The notes beneath the pieces were generated by a model that was given only the letters and a program-made list of their open reading frames with translations, searched no databases and was not told the DNA's origin. Positions 8,216-14,746 of a stretch of DNA of 32,845 nucleotides are shown here, in pieces. Each line of letters opens with the position of its first letter. Position 1 is the first letter of the stretch. A program made the translations under genes and the position numbers. The stretch comes from an uncultured Aquincola sp. (lineage in GTDB: Bacteria > Pseudomonadota > Gammaproteobacteria > Burkholderiales > Burkholderiaceae). The stretch spans positions 1-32,845 of the forward strand of contig CAKZXL010000370.1 in assembly GCA_937883885.1 (NCBI GenBank), given 5' to 3'.

Positions 8216-8966
8216 GGGCTGGTCTTCGGTTGCTTCCTGAAAATATAGAACGGCCTGGGCGTGTCGGCGCATAGCGCCGCCGGGCTTTCGGGCTGTGCCC
8301 CGTGCCGACTTCGCTGTCACGGCCATTCGGCTTCAATCCCTCACGCCTTCGCGCCTGTGGCGCTGCGCGCTGCGCTTGCCTCCAGGGGAAAGCCCTACGG
8401 GCTATCCCCGCCGCGCACAGCTTGGCGCCCCTCGATGCAGCCGAACCGGTTTGCTGCGGCAGGTTGCACCAAAGCGTGCCGTCCTCGACGCTAGCGGTTC
8501 AGCGCAACCATGTCACGAAGGACGGTTCACCGACACGCCGCCCGGCCACGCCTATGGAGCTTCCACACCACGCCGCAAGCACGTCGCCGCCAGCAACGGC
8601 AGGGGGCGTTCTCGCCTGTCATTGGCGTGTTGGCCTTGCCCGCGTCAGGGCGCAGGCCGGTGCAGCCGTCATGCGGGGATGCCGAGGCGGCCATCTCTCC
8701 CTTCGGGACAGGGCGGCCCCTGCGTCCTTGTCTCGTTGTGAATCCTGGCGGTGGCGCGGCTGCGCCTTGGGCCTCATGACCGCAACCTTGCAGCGAAAAC
8801 AATTTCCCCTGCGCTGCGCGCATTCCTCGCGGGACAAATTCTTTTCGCTTCCAGGTTCTCCACTGCGTTTCGACCGCAAGCGGTGCGGCCAGCCCATCCC
8901 CCGCCGGCCGGATCACAACAAGGACGCGATGGGCGCGACCTTGTTCAACCCGAAAGGAAAAACATC
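8216..8966 (+). promoter_or_regulatory. 750-base gene-free leader upstream of DUF736 (leader family B, copy 2)
   Basis: No protein gene is supported in either strand. Bases 8346-8470 repeat the parB leader segment 5047-5150: they share CTCCAGGGGAA, ATCCCCGCCGCGC, CTTGGCGCCCCT and AGGTTGCACC in the same order. Just before the gene, AACAAGGACGCG (8917-8928) pairs with CGCGACCTTGTT (8934-8945) with one mismatch and a five-base loop, ending eight bases before the ribosome site AAGGA (8954-8958). The promoter of the minus-strand GNAT gene must also lie here. I could not pick out a convincing -35/-10 pair. Confidence 0.45.
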
Positions 8967-9281
8967 ATGGCTACCATCGGCACCTTCACCGCAGAGAAAG
9001 ACGGCTACACCGGCCAGCTCCGCACCCTGACCCTGAACGTCAAGGCTAAGCTGATTCCCAACGACAAGGGCGACACCGAGAACGCCCCCGACTTCCGTGT
9101 GCAGGCGGCGGGCCACGACATTGGCGCGGCGTGGAAGAAAACCAGCGAGGCCGGACGGCCCTACCTGTCGGTGAGCCTGGACGATCCTTCGTTCCCGGCG
9201 ACGGTCTACGCCCGCCTGATCGAAGGCGAGGACGGTACGCACGACCTGATCTGGTCGCGCAGCAAGCCCAAGGCGGCCTGA
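8967..9281 (+). CDS. DUF736 family protein
   Basis: A 104-residue protein starting [20 protein letters not shown], recognisable as DUF736. Typical family segments [26 protein letters not shown] and [11 protein letters not shown] are all present, and the length is normal for the family. DUF736 genes are near-constant members of Tn4371-like and related ICEs and plasmids next to parB, DUF2958 and repA; their function is unknown, though nucleic-acid binding has been suggested from the beta-rich fold. Start ATG at 8967 has AAGGA nine bases upstream. No membrane segment or signal peptide. Confidence 0.92.
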   Translation: MATIGTFTAEKDGYTGQLRTLTLNVKAKLIPNDKGDTENAPDFRVQAAGHDIGAAWKKTSEAGRPYLSVSLDDPSFPATVYARLIEGEDGTHDLIWSRSKPKAA

Positions 9282-9365
9282 CGACGGCTCACTGCGCCCC
9301 GTCCATTGCGGCGGGGCACTTCGTGCCTATGAGTTTTCGCTGTCAGACAGCGCACTTCAGATGCA

Positions 9366-10247
9366 TCAAGGTCCAGCGGGGGGCAAATTATTCAAGCGAA
9401 CTCGCTCAACAACCATCCGCGCTGCCTCCAGCGGTGTGTACTCATCCAAATCCACGTAACCATCAATCGAAAAGCTGCCGCTTATATCGGCATGATCGAA
9501 GCGCATGAACATGATTGCGTGATCGTTCTTGTTCTTGATGATGTTTCGGATGGCGCGCCACTCTAGGCCGCACCATTCCTTTCGCTCGTACTCTGCGCAA
9601 AGAAATACGACGACCAGATCGGAGTTATTGAGGTAGATGCGCTGCAACAAGGTGTCCAGATTAGGCCGCGCTAGCTGTGCAGTGAAATCCTTGTCATAGA
9701 AAACAGCATCGCGTCCCAATCGTTTCTTTACCTCAGCAGCTACGGCAGCTACGTAATCTCGTTTTTCACCGGGAAAGGACAAAGCAACCCGGAATCGCAT
9801 TTCTTCAACGCGACCGGGCGGGCGGCCTTCGGCCACATAGCTCTCATCTACAAGGCCCTCTGAGGCAAGTAGCTCGAAAAGATCCTCATCCTTTACAGCC
9901 CAGTGGGTGCGCGACATCTCCCACCTTCCAATATCAAGCTTTGTCAGCAATGGCTTCAGTTTGGAGAAATTGAAAGCAGGGATACTGTCATCGAACTCAT
10001 ACTCGACCAGGATGCTTCGCCCTCGCTCTTTTATTCTTCTGATGTACCCAACCTGCACAACCTCATCGTCGCCTTCATACGTGAAAAGTGTCGGCAGCGA
10101 TTTCAGCTCTTCCAGAGCATTTGCATCAAGGCTGGAGAATTTCGCCTTGAGGCTATCTGTGGTGTGCTCAAGAAACCGCGTCCGATCATATTCGTATGCG
10201 GAAATATCCCATGCACCTTCGGCAGCCGTAACAAGCAGGTTGTACAC
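9366..10247 (-). CDS. TIR-domain effector with an unknown N-terminal domain
   Basis: A 293-residue protein. The C-terminal part (about 148-285) is a bacterial TIR domain: it opens with RFRVALSFPGEKRDYV, has the strand LVVVFLCAEY and the signature ERKEWCGLEWRAI. E229 fits the catalytic glutamate of NAD-consuming TIR domains. Residues 1-140 form a separate domain (LPTLFTYEGDDEVVQVGYI, DIGRWEMSRTHWAVKDEDLFELL) that I recall only from other TIR proteins and cannot name; by position it should sense or bind the trigger. Start is GTG at 10247, since GGAAG lies nine bases upstream. It follows the XRE gene by 48 bases in the same direction, probably one operon. An abortive-infection or anti-plasmid role is inferred. 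Confidence 0.85.
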   Translation of the reverse strand: MYNLLVTAAEGAWDISAYEYDRTRFLEHTTDSLKAKFSSLDANALEELKSLPTLFTYEGDDEVVQVGYIRRIKERGRSILVEYEFDDSIPAFNFSKLKPLLTKLDIGRWEMSRTHWAVKDEDLFELLASEGLVDESYVAEGRPPGRVEEMRFRVALSFPGEKRDYVAAVAAEVKKRLGRDAVFYDKDFTAQLARPNLDTLLQRIYLNNSDLVVVFLCAEYERKEWCGLEWRAIRNIIKNKNDHAIMFMRFDHADISGSFSIDGYVDLDEYTPLEAARMVVERVRLNNLPPAGP

Positions 10248-10295
10248 AATTCTAATCTTCCTTAGTCAGCGTTCGCGGGATGAAGGGGCTGCGAT

Positions 10296-10589
10296 TCAGT
10301 CACCACCTTCTCCGACAATTTCTTTGAGTTCCTGCCGTACCTGCTCCAGAACATCCTCAGCCTTGCGCGTGCTGTCGCCGGCATACGCCAACGTCAGCAG
10401 CGTGAGCGGATGCACTTCCATGACTTCGCACAGTTCGGCCAACTTGCTCAGGGTTGGGCTTTTCAAGTCGCGCTCCAGCGAACTCAGGTAGGTGCGGCTG
10501 GACACGTCCGAGAATGCCTCTTGGCTCAGGCCGCGTGCCTTCCTGATCTGCCGCAGTGCATCGGGCAATGATGGCTTGCGCGTCGTCAT
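10296..10589 (-). CDS. XRE-family HTH regulator of the TIR operon
   Basis: A 97-residue protein with one lambda-repressor-like HTH (about residues 8-65). The sequence LRQIRKARGLSQEAFSDVSSRTYLSSLERDLKSPTLSKLAELCEVM shows the usual recognition-helix pattern. A short acidic helical tail may dimerise. Start ATG at 10589 has GGGGAAAG upstream; an in-frame ATG at 10625 would put the operator palindrome inside the gene and has no ribosome site. The start codon lies inside a perfect 11-bp inverted repeat, so the protein very likely represses its own operon, including the downstream TIR gene. Size and operator style also resemble controller proteins of restriction-modification systems. Confidence 0.88.
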   Translation of the reverse strand: MTTRKPSLPDALRQIRKARGLSQEAFSDVSSRTYLSSLERDLKSPTLSKLAELCEVMEVHPLTLLTLAYAGDSTRKAEDVLEQVRQELKEIVGEGGD

Positions 10590-10618
10590 TCTGGACTTTC
10601 CCCAAAATCCAGAATGAC
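10585..10618. promoter_or_regulatory. Perfect 11-bp inverted repeat over the XRE start codon
   Basis: GTCATTCTGGA (10585-10595) and TCCAGAATGAC (10608-10618) are exact inverse copies with a 12-base spacer. The left arm contains the complement of the start codon (10587-10589) and the ribosome site lies in the spacer. It could be a DNA operator for the XRE protein, or an mRNA hairpin exposing the start site in its loop. Confidence 0.6.
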
Positions 10619-10629
10619 AACCCATTGCG

Positions 10630-10654
10630 CACTATAGGACTACAATCTATAGTG
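10630..10654. promoter_or_regulatory. 8-bp inverted repeat, second operator or promoter of the XRE-TIR operon
   Basis: CACTATAG (10630-10637) and CTATAGTG (10647-10654) are exact inverse copies with nine bases between. TATAG-type sequence on the minus strand can serve as a -10 element for the XRE gene 40-60 bases downstream. The layout resembles the paired C-boxes of controller proteins, so repressor binding here would block the promoter. Confidence 0.55.
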
Positions 10655-10660
10655 TTCATT

Positions 10661-10851
10661 TGGTGTTGTGAACCGCCGTCTCTGTTCTTCCGTGCTTTTA
10701 CGGAAATCCGCTTCGGTGGATGTGTACTGATCCGGGGAACCGCTTCTGTGCCTTTGATGCTTTCCACTATTCTGGCTTTGCGCCTCCACGGATTGGCGCA
10801 CAAGCGCATCCGTGCATTAGCGGTTTTGCAGGTGCAGGAGGCGCGCCGCCC
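10661..10851 (+). promoter_or_regulatory. Structured leader of the DUF2958 gene with complement of its ribosome site
   Basis: GCGCCTCC (10780-10787) is a perfect complement of GGAGGCGC (10837-10844), which covers most of the ribosome site AGGAGG (10836-10841). Inside the enclosed segment, ACGGAT (10788-10793) pairs with ATCCGT (10808-10813) and GCGC (10796-10799) with GCGC (10804-10807) around an ACAA loop. A further small hairpin TTCCGT/ACGGAA lies at 10688-10705. The nested fold would block translation until opened. Confidence 0.5.
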
Positions 10852-11199
10852 ATGAAGCCCCTCATCACCGACGCGCAGCGCGCGCAACTGCTCGCCAACG
10901 GCCGCGCCCGCGCCGAGGACCAGGCCCTCGACCCGCTGCCGGTGGTTCGCTTGTTCACCCTGGATGCGCACGCCACCTGGTTGCTCGCCGCCCTCGATCC
11001 CGAGGACGGCGATACGGCCTACGGCTTGTGCGACATTGGCATCGGCATGCCCGCGCTGGACACCGTGCGGCTGTCCGAGCTGGCGTCTATCCTGGGGCCG
11101 CAGGAGCAACCCATCGCGCGTGACCTGTACTTCGTCGCCACGCGCACGCTGTCGGAATACACGCGGCTGGCGCAGCGCAACGGGTCGATCATCGACTGA
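10852..11199 (+). CDS. DUF2958 family protein
   Basis: A 115-residue protein of the DUF2958 family, beginning MKPLITDAQRAQLLANGRA. The family core is visible as PVVRLFTLDAHATWLLAALDPEDGDTAYGLCDIGIGMPALDTVRLSEL and a C-terminal RDLYFVATRTLSEYTRLA. These proteins occur on ICEs and plasmids with DUF736 and ParB; no biochemical role is established. ATG at 10852 has AGGAGG ten bases upstream, a strong site, yet one that the leader can sequester. It is cytosolic by composition and intact by length. Confidence 0.9.
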   Translation: MKPLITDAQRAQLLANGRARAEDQALDPLPVVRLFTLDAHATWLLAALDPEDGDTAYGLCDIGIGMPALDTVRLSELASILGPQEQPIARDLYFVATRTLSEYTRLAQRNGSIID

Positions 11200-11553
11200 G
11201 CGGCCCGCCGACCCGCTCGGGCAGGTCGGCACAGCACCGCCAAGTGGAGCGCATTGTGTCTATTTCGGTCTGGTTTCAGACCATCCGTGCATCAATCGGC
11301 ACTCATGCACCGGCGCAGTGCGGCAAGACCAAAACAGTCCTGATCCCTGGCGCCGCTTTCGGCAAGGTATCCCATGCCGCGCACCACCAGTGACCGCGCG
11401 GCCGTCGCATTCGGACGATCTGTGCAATACCCAGGAGCCGATCGGTCTTGACACCACCAGCCTAGCGAATACCTGTGACGATACGCCGATGACACCGTAG
11501 CTCCCCCTGACGCCCGTGGCGACGAATCCTGCTGTCCGACAGGAGGCCGCGTC
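11200..11553 (+). promoter_or_regulatory. 354-base gene-free leader of the DUF2285 gene
   Basis: No protein gene is supported. Near its end TCCTG (11527-11531) can pair with CAGGA (11540-11544), which overlaps the ribosome site AGGAGG (11541-11546), a short version of the ribosome-site hairpin seen before other backbone genes. I see no other clear motif in the rest of the stretch. Confidence 0.35.
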
Positions 11554-12339
11554 ATGGCAGAGTCCGATCATTGGCATCCCGGTGCCGCCTACCTCTACGT
11601 CCTGCACCTGGACAGTCCGGCGCTGGCGTGGGAGTACCTGCGTCGCCACCCCGATTATCGGCGCGACTGGCAACGCCGCCGCCGTCATCCCGAAGCGGCG
11701 CAGCGCTGGGGGCTGCGCCTGCTGGAAGACCCTGCCCTGGATGCGCGTGACGCGCATCCCGCCTGGTTTCCCGACCACGATGGCATGGTGCAGGTCTATC
11801 CCGATGCCGACCCGCCACCGGATGCGCAGCGTTTCGCGTTCTGGCGCATCCCTGGCCGCAAACACCTGATCCACGATGGCCGACGGCTGATCCTCGCCAG
11901 CCGCTGGGCCGGCTGCTGCCTGCGCCTGGCCTTTGCACCCGACCTGGCGGATGGCATGGCCTATGCCTATGCGGCGCGCGCCTCTCCCGATCCGTGTTCG
12001 CGCTGTCGCGCGCTGGTGGGCGAACTGGACAAGCTCACGGTCACCGCCACGCCAGTGGCCCTGGCCGGGCCACGTCCCTCGACGACCGCGCTGCTGGAGC
12101 TGCACACCTTGCAGGCGCTCGATGGTGTGCTGGCCGGCGCGTCCCTGCGCACCGTGGCCCAGGTACTGTTCGGCACGGGCACTATCCGCCACGACTGGCA
12201 CGCCGACGGCGCGCTGCGCGCCCGCGTGCGCCGCCTGGCCCGGCGCGGCCAGACCCTGATGTGTGGCGGCTACCGCCACCTGCTACAACTTCCCCCTCTT
12301 GAACAGGGACGTTCTGCCATTCGCGCAAAACGTCCCTGA
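11554..12339 (+). CDS. DUF2285-domain protein with DUF6499-type N-terminus
   Basis: A 261-residue protein. The N-terminal part (about 10-75) carries the typical ALAWEYLRRHPDYRRDW motif of the DUF6499 domain. The middle contains FAFWRIPGRKHLIHDGRRLILAS, and the C-terminal DUF2285 region (about 170-250) holds LHTLQALDGVLAGASLRTVAQVLFG and VRRLARRGQTLMCGGYRHLL, a helix-turn-helix-like pattern. Such proteins sit upstream of the AlpA-like gene and repA on Tn4371-type ICEs and are usually taken as DNA-binding regulators. ATG at 11554 has AGGAGG seven bases upstream. An inverted repeat covers its 3' end. Confidence 0.88.
   Translation: MAESDHWHPGAAYLYVLHLDSPALAWEYLRRHPDYRRDWQRRRRHPEAAQRWGLRLLEDPALDARDAHPAWFPDHDGMVQVYPDADPPPDAQRFAFWRIPGRKHLIHDGRRLILASRWAGCCLRLAFAPDLADGMAYAYAARASPDPCSRCRALVGELDKLTVTATPVALAGPRPSTTALLELHTLQALDGVLAGASLRTVAQVLFGTGTIRHDWHADGALRARVRRLARRGQTLMCGGYRHLLQLPPLEQGRSAIRAKRP
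12305..12337. promoter_or_regulatory. 9-bp inverted repeat over the 3' end of the DUF2285 gene
   Basis: AGGGACGTT (12305-12313) and AACGTCCCT (12329-12337) are exact inverse copies with a 15-base spacer; the stop codon begins in the right arm. No T-run follows, so an operator for the downstream alpA-repA unit is more likely than a terminator. Confidence 0.45.
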
Positions 12340-12366
12340 GCAAGACGCCTTGCTTTTCCGAGACTG

Positions 12367-12414
12367 CCTCCATCCGGCCGCGCTGTTGCGGCCGGCGATT
12401 CAGACCGATGGAGG
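12367..12414 (+). promoter_or_regulatory. Hairpin sequestering the ribosome site of the AlpA-like gene
   Basis: CCTCCATC (12367-12374) is a perfect complement of GATGGAGG (12407-12414), which contains the Shine-Dalgarno GGAGG at 12410-12414. Between them CCGGCCGC (12374-12381) and GCGGCCGG (12388-12395) form a second perfect 8-bp stem with a six-base loop. The two stems share base 12374. The stacked fold would close the start region and suggests translational control. Confidence 0.6.
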
Positions 12415-12422
12415 TTCACGCC

Positions 12423-12713
12423 ATGAGACCCGCACCGCTGCGGCCGCAAGCCGCACCCACTGCCCAGCAGCAACCCGCCCAGCCTTCGCGCTACCTGACC
12501 AACGACGAAGCTGCCGAATACTTGCGCCTGTCGCCGCGCACGCTGGAAAAGCAGCGCGTGATCGGCGGCGGCCCGCGCTTTCGCAAGTTCGGCCGCCGCG
12601 TCATGTACGCGGTGGCCGACCTCGACGCCTGGGCCGACGCGCGCAGCTTCGAGGCCACGTCCGACCCCGAGTACGCCGAGCGCCACGCCGGTGACTACCG
12701 TGATGGCCGCTGA
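12423..12713 (+). CDS. AlpA/excisionase-like helix-turn-helix protein
   Basis: A 96-residue protein with a MerR-like winged helix-turn-helix of the AlpA/Xis type: RYLTNDEAAEYLRLSPRTLEKQRVIGGGPRFRKFGRRVMYAVADLDAW (about residues 27-74). A Pro/Gln-rich N-terminus precedes it. Proteins of this group act as transcription activators of integrase genes or as excision directionality factors; on Tn4371-type ICEs one always precedes repA. Start at 12423 is fixed by GGAGG at 12410-12414; this ribosome site lies in a strong hairpin. The repA frame begins 14 bases after the stop, so the two genes probably form one operon. Confidence 0.9.
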   Translation: MRPAPLRPQAAPTAQQQPAQPSRYLTNDEAAEYLRLSPRTLEKQRVIGGGPRFRKFGRRVMYAVADLDAWADARSFEATSDPEYAERHAGDYRDGR

Positions 12714-12727
12714 CAGCCGGCGCGCGG

Positions 12728-13570
12728 GTGGCCCTCGTCGTGTCCAGCTTGAAGCAGAAGCAGCGCGAACAGCTCGACCTGTTCCGCGCACTGCCGGGCG
12801 ACATGGCGCCACGCGACGCACAAGACCTGATGGCCTATCCGTTCTTCTCGCTGGCGAAATCGCGGCGCACCGCGCCGATCGACTTCCGCTCCGGTGGCGT
12901 CACCGTGCGCGTGGAAGGCACGCGGGAGCACGGCATCGCCACCATCTGGGATGCCGACATCCTGATCTGGGCCGCCAGCCAGATCGTCGAAGCGCGCGAT
13001 GCGGGCATCCGCCCGTCGCGCAGGATGCAGGCTACGCCCTACGAGATCCTGCGCTTCATCGGCCGCGGCACCTCGCTGCGCGACTACCAGCGCCTCAAGG
13101 CTGCGCTGGATCGTCTGCAATCGACCACGATTGCCACCTCGATCCGCGAGACGACCGGGCGGCGCCTGCACCGCTTCTCATGGATCAACGAGTGGAAGGA
13201 GCGGGCAGACGCCAAGGGCGCGCCGCTCGGCCTCGAACTCATCCTGCCGGACTGGTTCTTTGGCGGCGTGATGGACGAAGCGCTGGTGCTGACCATCGAC
13301 CGGGCCTACTTCAAGCTCACCGGCGGCATCGAGCGCTGGCTGTACCGCCTGGTGCGCAAGCACGGTGGCAAGCAGCGCGACGGCTGGCAGTTCGACTTCC
13401 CCTACCTGTATCGCAAGTCGGGCAGCCTGGCGCAGCCTCGCGACTTCGCCCGCGACCTGCGCCTGTTGGCTGCTCGGCAGTCGCTGCCCGGCTATGTGCT
13501 GTCCGTCGAACGCTGGCCTGGCGAACCGGAAATTCTCGCCTTCCGTCCCGTGCCGTCCACGGCACGTTGA
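12728..13570 (+). CDS. repA: Replication initiator protein RepA
   Basis: A 280-residue plasmid-type initiator. Recognisable segments are DAQDLMAYPFFSLAKSRRTAPIDF, ATIWDADILIWAASQIVEA, PYEILRFIGRGTSLRDYQRLKAALDRLQSTTIAT and the C-terminal IERWLYRLVRKHGGK, matching the RepA of Tn4371-like ICEs. It would open an origin and let the excised circle replicate. No ATG is available: GTG at 12728 or 12740 are candidates. Neither has a clear ribosome site, which suggests coupling to the upstream AlpA-like gene. Iteron-like repeats begin 40 bases after its stop. Confidence 0.9.
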   Translation: MALVVSSLKQKQREQLDLFRALPGDMAPRDAQDLMAYPFFSLAKSRRTAPIDFRSGGVTVRVEGTREHGIATIWDADILIWAASQIVEARDAGIRPSRRMQATPYEILRFIGRGTSLRDYQRLKAALDRLQSTTIATSIRETTGRRLHRFSWINEWKERADAKGAPLGLELILPDWFFGGVMDEALVLTIDRAYFKLTGGIERWLYRLVRKHGGKQRDGWQFDFPYLYRKSGSLAQPRDFARDLRLLAARQSLPGYVLSVERWPGEPEILAFRPVPSTAR

Positions 13571-13609
13571 TAACCGTGGGGATGAAAACGGGACAAGCTG
13601 TGAATGGGC

Positions 13610-13672
13610 TCGTGCTATCAGGCGCGCCGGGACTCGTGCTATCAGGCGCACCCGTATCGTGCTATCAGGCGC
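13610..13672 (+). repeat. Three iterons (TCGTGCTATCAGGCGC)
   Basis: Exact copies at 13610-13625, 13634-13649 and 13657-13672 are spaced 24 and 23 bases start to start, about two helical turns, so bound proteins would sit on one DNA face. They are the expected RepA binding sites. Confidence 0.85.
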
Positions 13673-13756
13673 GCAAATCGCAGCTAACTTCAGCGGCCGC
13701 AAGGGTTTTTCCGGCCCTTAACTTTATATCTAACTTTAAAATCTATCTAACACATA

Positions 13757-13774
13757 CCAATAACTTGTTATTGG
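13757..13774. repeat. 18-bp palindrome in the AT-rich region of the putative origin
   Basis: CCAATAA (13757-13763), CTTG, TTATTGG (13768-13774). No T-run follows, so it is more likely a protein-binding site, for ParA/ParB control or origin regulation, than a terminator. Confidence 0.55.
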
Positions 13775-13834
13775 CGCGGTGGATAACCGCCGAAGGTCAA
13801 CAGCAACAGCGTTTTTCAGGCCGATCATCGAGCC

Positions 13835-13853
13835 GCCTTCCGCGACGGAGGGC
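13835..13853 (+). promoter_or_regulatory. Hairpin over the parA ribosome site
   Basis: GCCTTCC (13835-13841) can pair with GGAGGGC (13847-13853), six Watson-Crick pairs plus one G-U, around a five-base loop. The right arm contains the Shine-Dalgarno GGAGG (13847-13851) of parA. Confidence 0.45.
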
Positions 13854-13859
13854 TGCGCC

Positions 13860-14498
13860 ATGATCGTCGCCTTGCTCAACCAGAAGGGCGGCGTGGGCAA
13901 GACCACGCTCGCCACGCACATCGCCGGTGAACTCGCGCTGCGCGGTCAACAAGTCATCCTGCTGGATGCCGACCCGCAAGGCTCGTCACTGGACTGGACA
14001 CAGCGCCGCAGTCAGCAGGGCTTGCCGCGCCTGTTCAGCGCGGTGGGTCTTGCGCGCGAAACGCTGCACCAGGAAGCACCAGAACTCGCGCGACGCTGCG
14101 ATCACATCGTCATCGACGGCCCGCCACGCATCGCCGCACTCGCGCGCTCCGCGCTGCTCGCCGCCGACCGCGTGCTGGTGCCGGTGCAGCCGAGTCCCTA
14201 CGACTTGTGGGCGTCTGCCGAAATGGTGGCGTTGATCCGCGAAGCGCAGGTGTTTCGGCCGGCGCTGCGCGCGGCCTTCGTCATCAACCGGCGTGTCGTG
14301 CGTACCGTCATCGGACGCGAAGCACGCGGCGCGCTTGCCGAACAGCCGCTGCCCGCGCTGCACGCGGAAATCCGCCAGCGCATCGTCTTCGCCGACAGCG
14401 TGGCCGCTGGCCGGCTCGCACGCGAAACCGCGCCCGACAGCACCGCAGCACGCGAGATCGCTGCGCTGGCCGACGAACTGCTGCGGTGGTCGCCATGA
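13860..14498 (+). CDS. parA: ParA-family partition ATPase
   Basis: A 212-residue Walker-type ATPase of the short ParA/MinD class. The deviant Walker A is at residues 7-16 (NQKGGVGKTT), followed by VILLDADPQGSSLDW (about 36-50) and Walker B IVIDGPP (about 84-90). It would move or tether copies of the element in the cell together with a DNA-binding partner, probably the next small protein. ATG at 13860 has GGAGG eight bases upstream. Its stop overlaps the next start (ATGA, 14495-14498), and the chain of such overlaps continues to the relaxase, so partition and transfer genes form one operon. Confidence 0.94.
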   Translation: MIVALLNQKGGVGKTTLATHIAGELALRGQQVILLDADPQGSSLDWTQRRSQQGLPRLFSAVGLARETLHQEAPELARRCDHIVIDGPPRIAALARSALLAADRVLVPVQPSPYDLWASAEMVALIREAQVFRPALRAAFVINRRVVRTVIGREARGALAEQPLPALHAEIRQRIVFADSVAAGRLARETAPDSTAAREIAALADELLRWSP

Positions 14499-14746
14499 GC
14501 AATACACGCGGCAAACGCATCGCCATCGGCGCGCGTCCGCCCGCGAATCCCGAGGCCGAAGCCTGGATTCGCCAGGGCGACGCCAACGGCGTGCAAAAGG
14601 CCGACCTCTACACCGCGCGCCTCACGCTCGACATCACACCGGCCATGCGCGCACGCATCAAGGTCTCGGCCTTCACGCAGGGCGTGACGGTGGCCGAATT
14701 GCTGCGCGCGCTGCTGGAACGAGAGTTCCCGGAGAAGATGCCATGA
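14495..14746 (+). CDS. Small ParB-like/ribbon-helix partner of ParA
   Basis: An 83-residue basic protein starting MSNTRGKRIAIGARPPANPEAEAWI. The C-terminal half (KADLYTARLTLDITPAMRARIKVSAFTQGVTVAELLRALLEREFP) has a strand-helix-helix pattern like CopG/ribbon-helix-helix DNA-binding proteins. Position directly after parA, with a four-base overlap, suggests the centromere-binding partner of this partition module, separate from the large ParB at 5523. It overlaps the following gene by four bases. Function by context only. Confidence 0.82.
   Translation: MSNTRGKRIAIGARPPANPEAEAWIRQGDANGVQKADLYTARLTLDITPAMRARIKVSAFTQGVTVAELLRALLEREFPEKMP

Larger units (their letters stand above)
13571..13834. other. 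Candidate replication origin (oriV) between repA and parA
   Basis: This gene-free interval has the parts of an iteron origin in order. There are three direct repeats of a 16-mer (13610-13672), then an AT-rich stretch (about 13725-13770) amid GC-rich DNA, an 18-bp palindrome at 13757-13774, and a near-consensus DnaA box (GGTGGATAA, 13778-13786, one mismatch to TGTGGATAA). Placement directly after a RepA gene supports the call. The parA ribosome-site hairpin follows at 13835. Confidence 0.65.

Noticed and set aside
8302..9030. 242-codon frame in the leader before DUF736
   Set aside because: Product has no domain, crosses the repeated leader element and runs out of frame into DUF736; the stretch fits structured non-coding DNA better.
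13610..13672. Possible CRISPR-like repeats
   Set aside because: Only three 16-base repeats with 7-8 base gaps and no spacers or cas genes; they fit iterons beside repA.
12691..13863. 390-codon plus-strand frame overlapping repA
   Set aside because: Out-of-frame Arg/Ala/Pro-rich product; the overlapping repA frame has the conserved protein.
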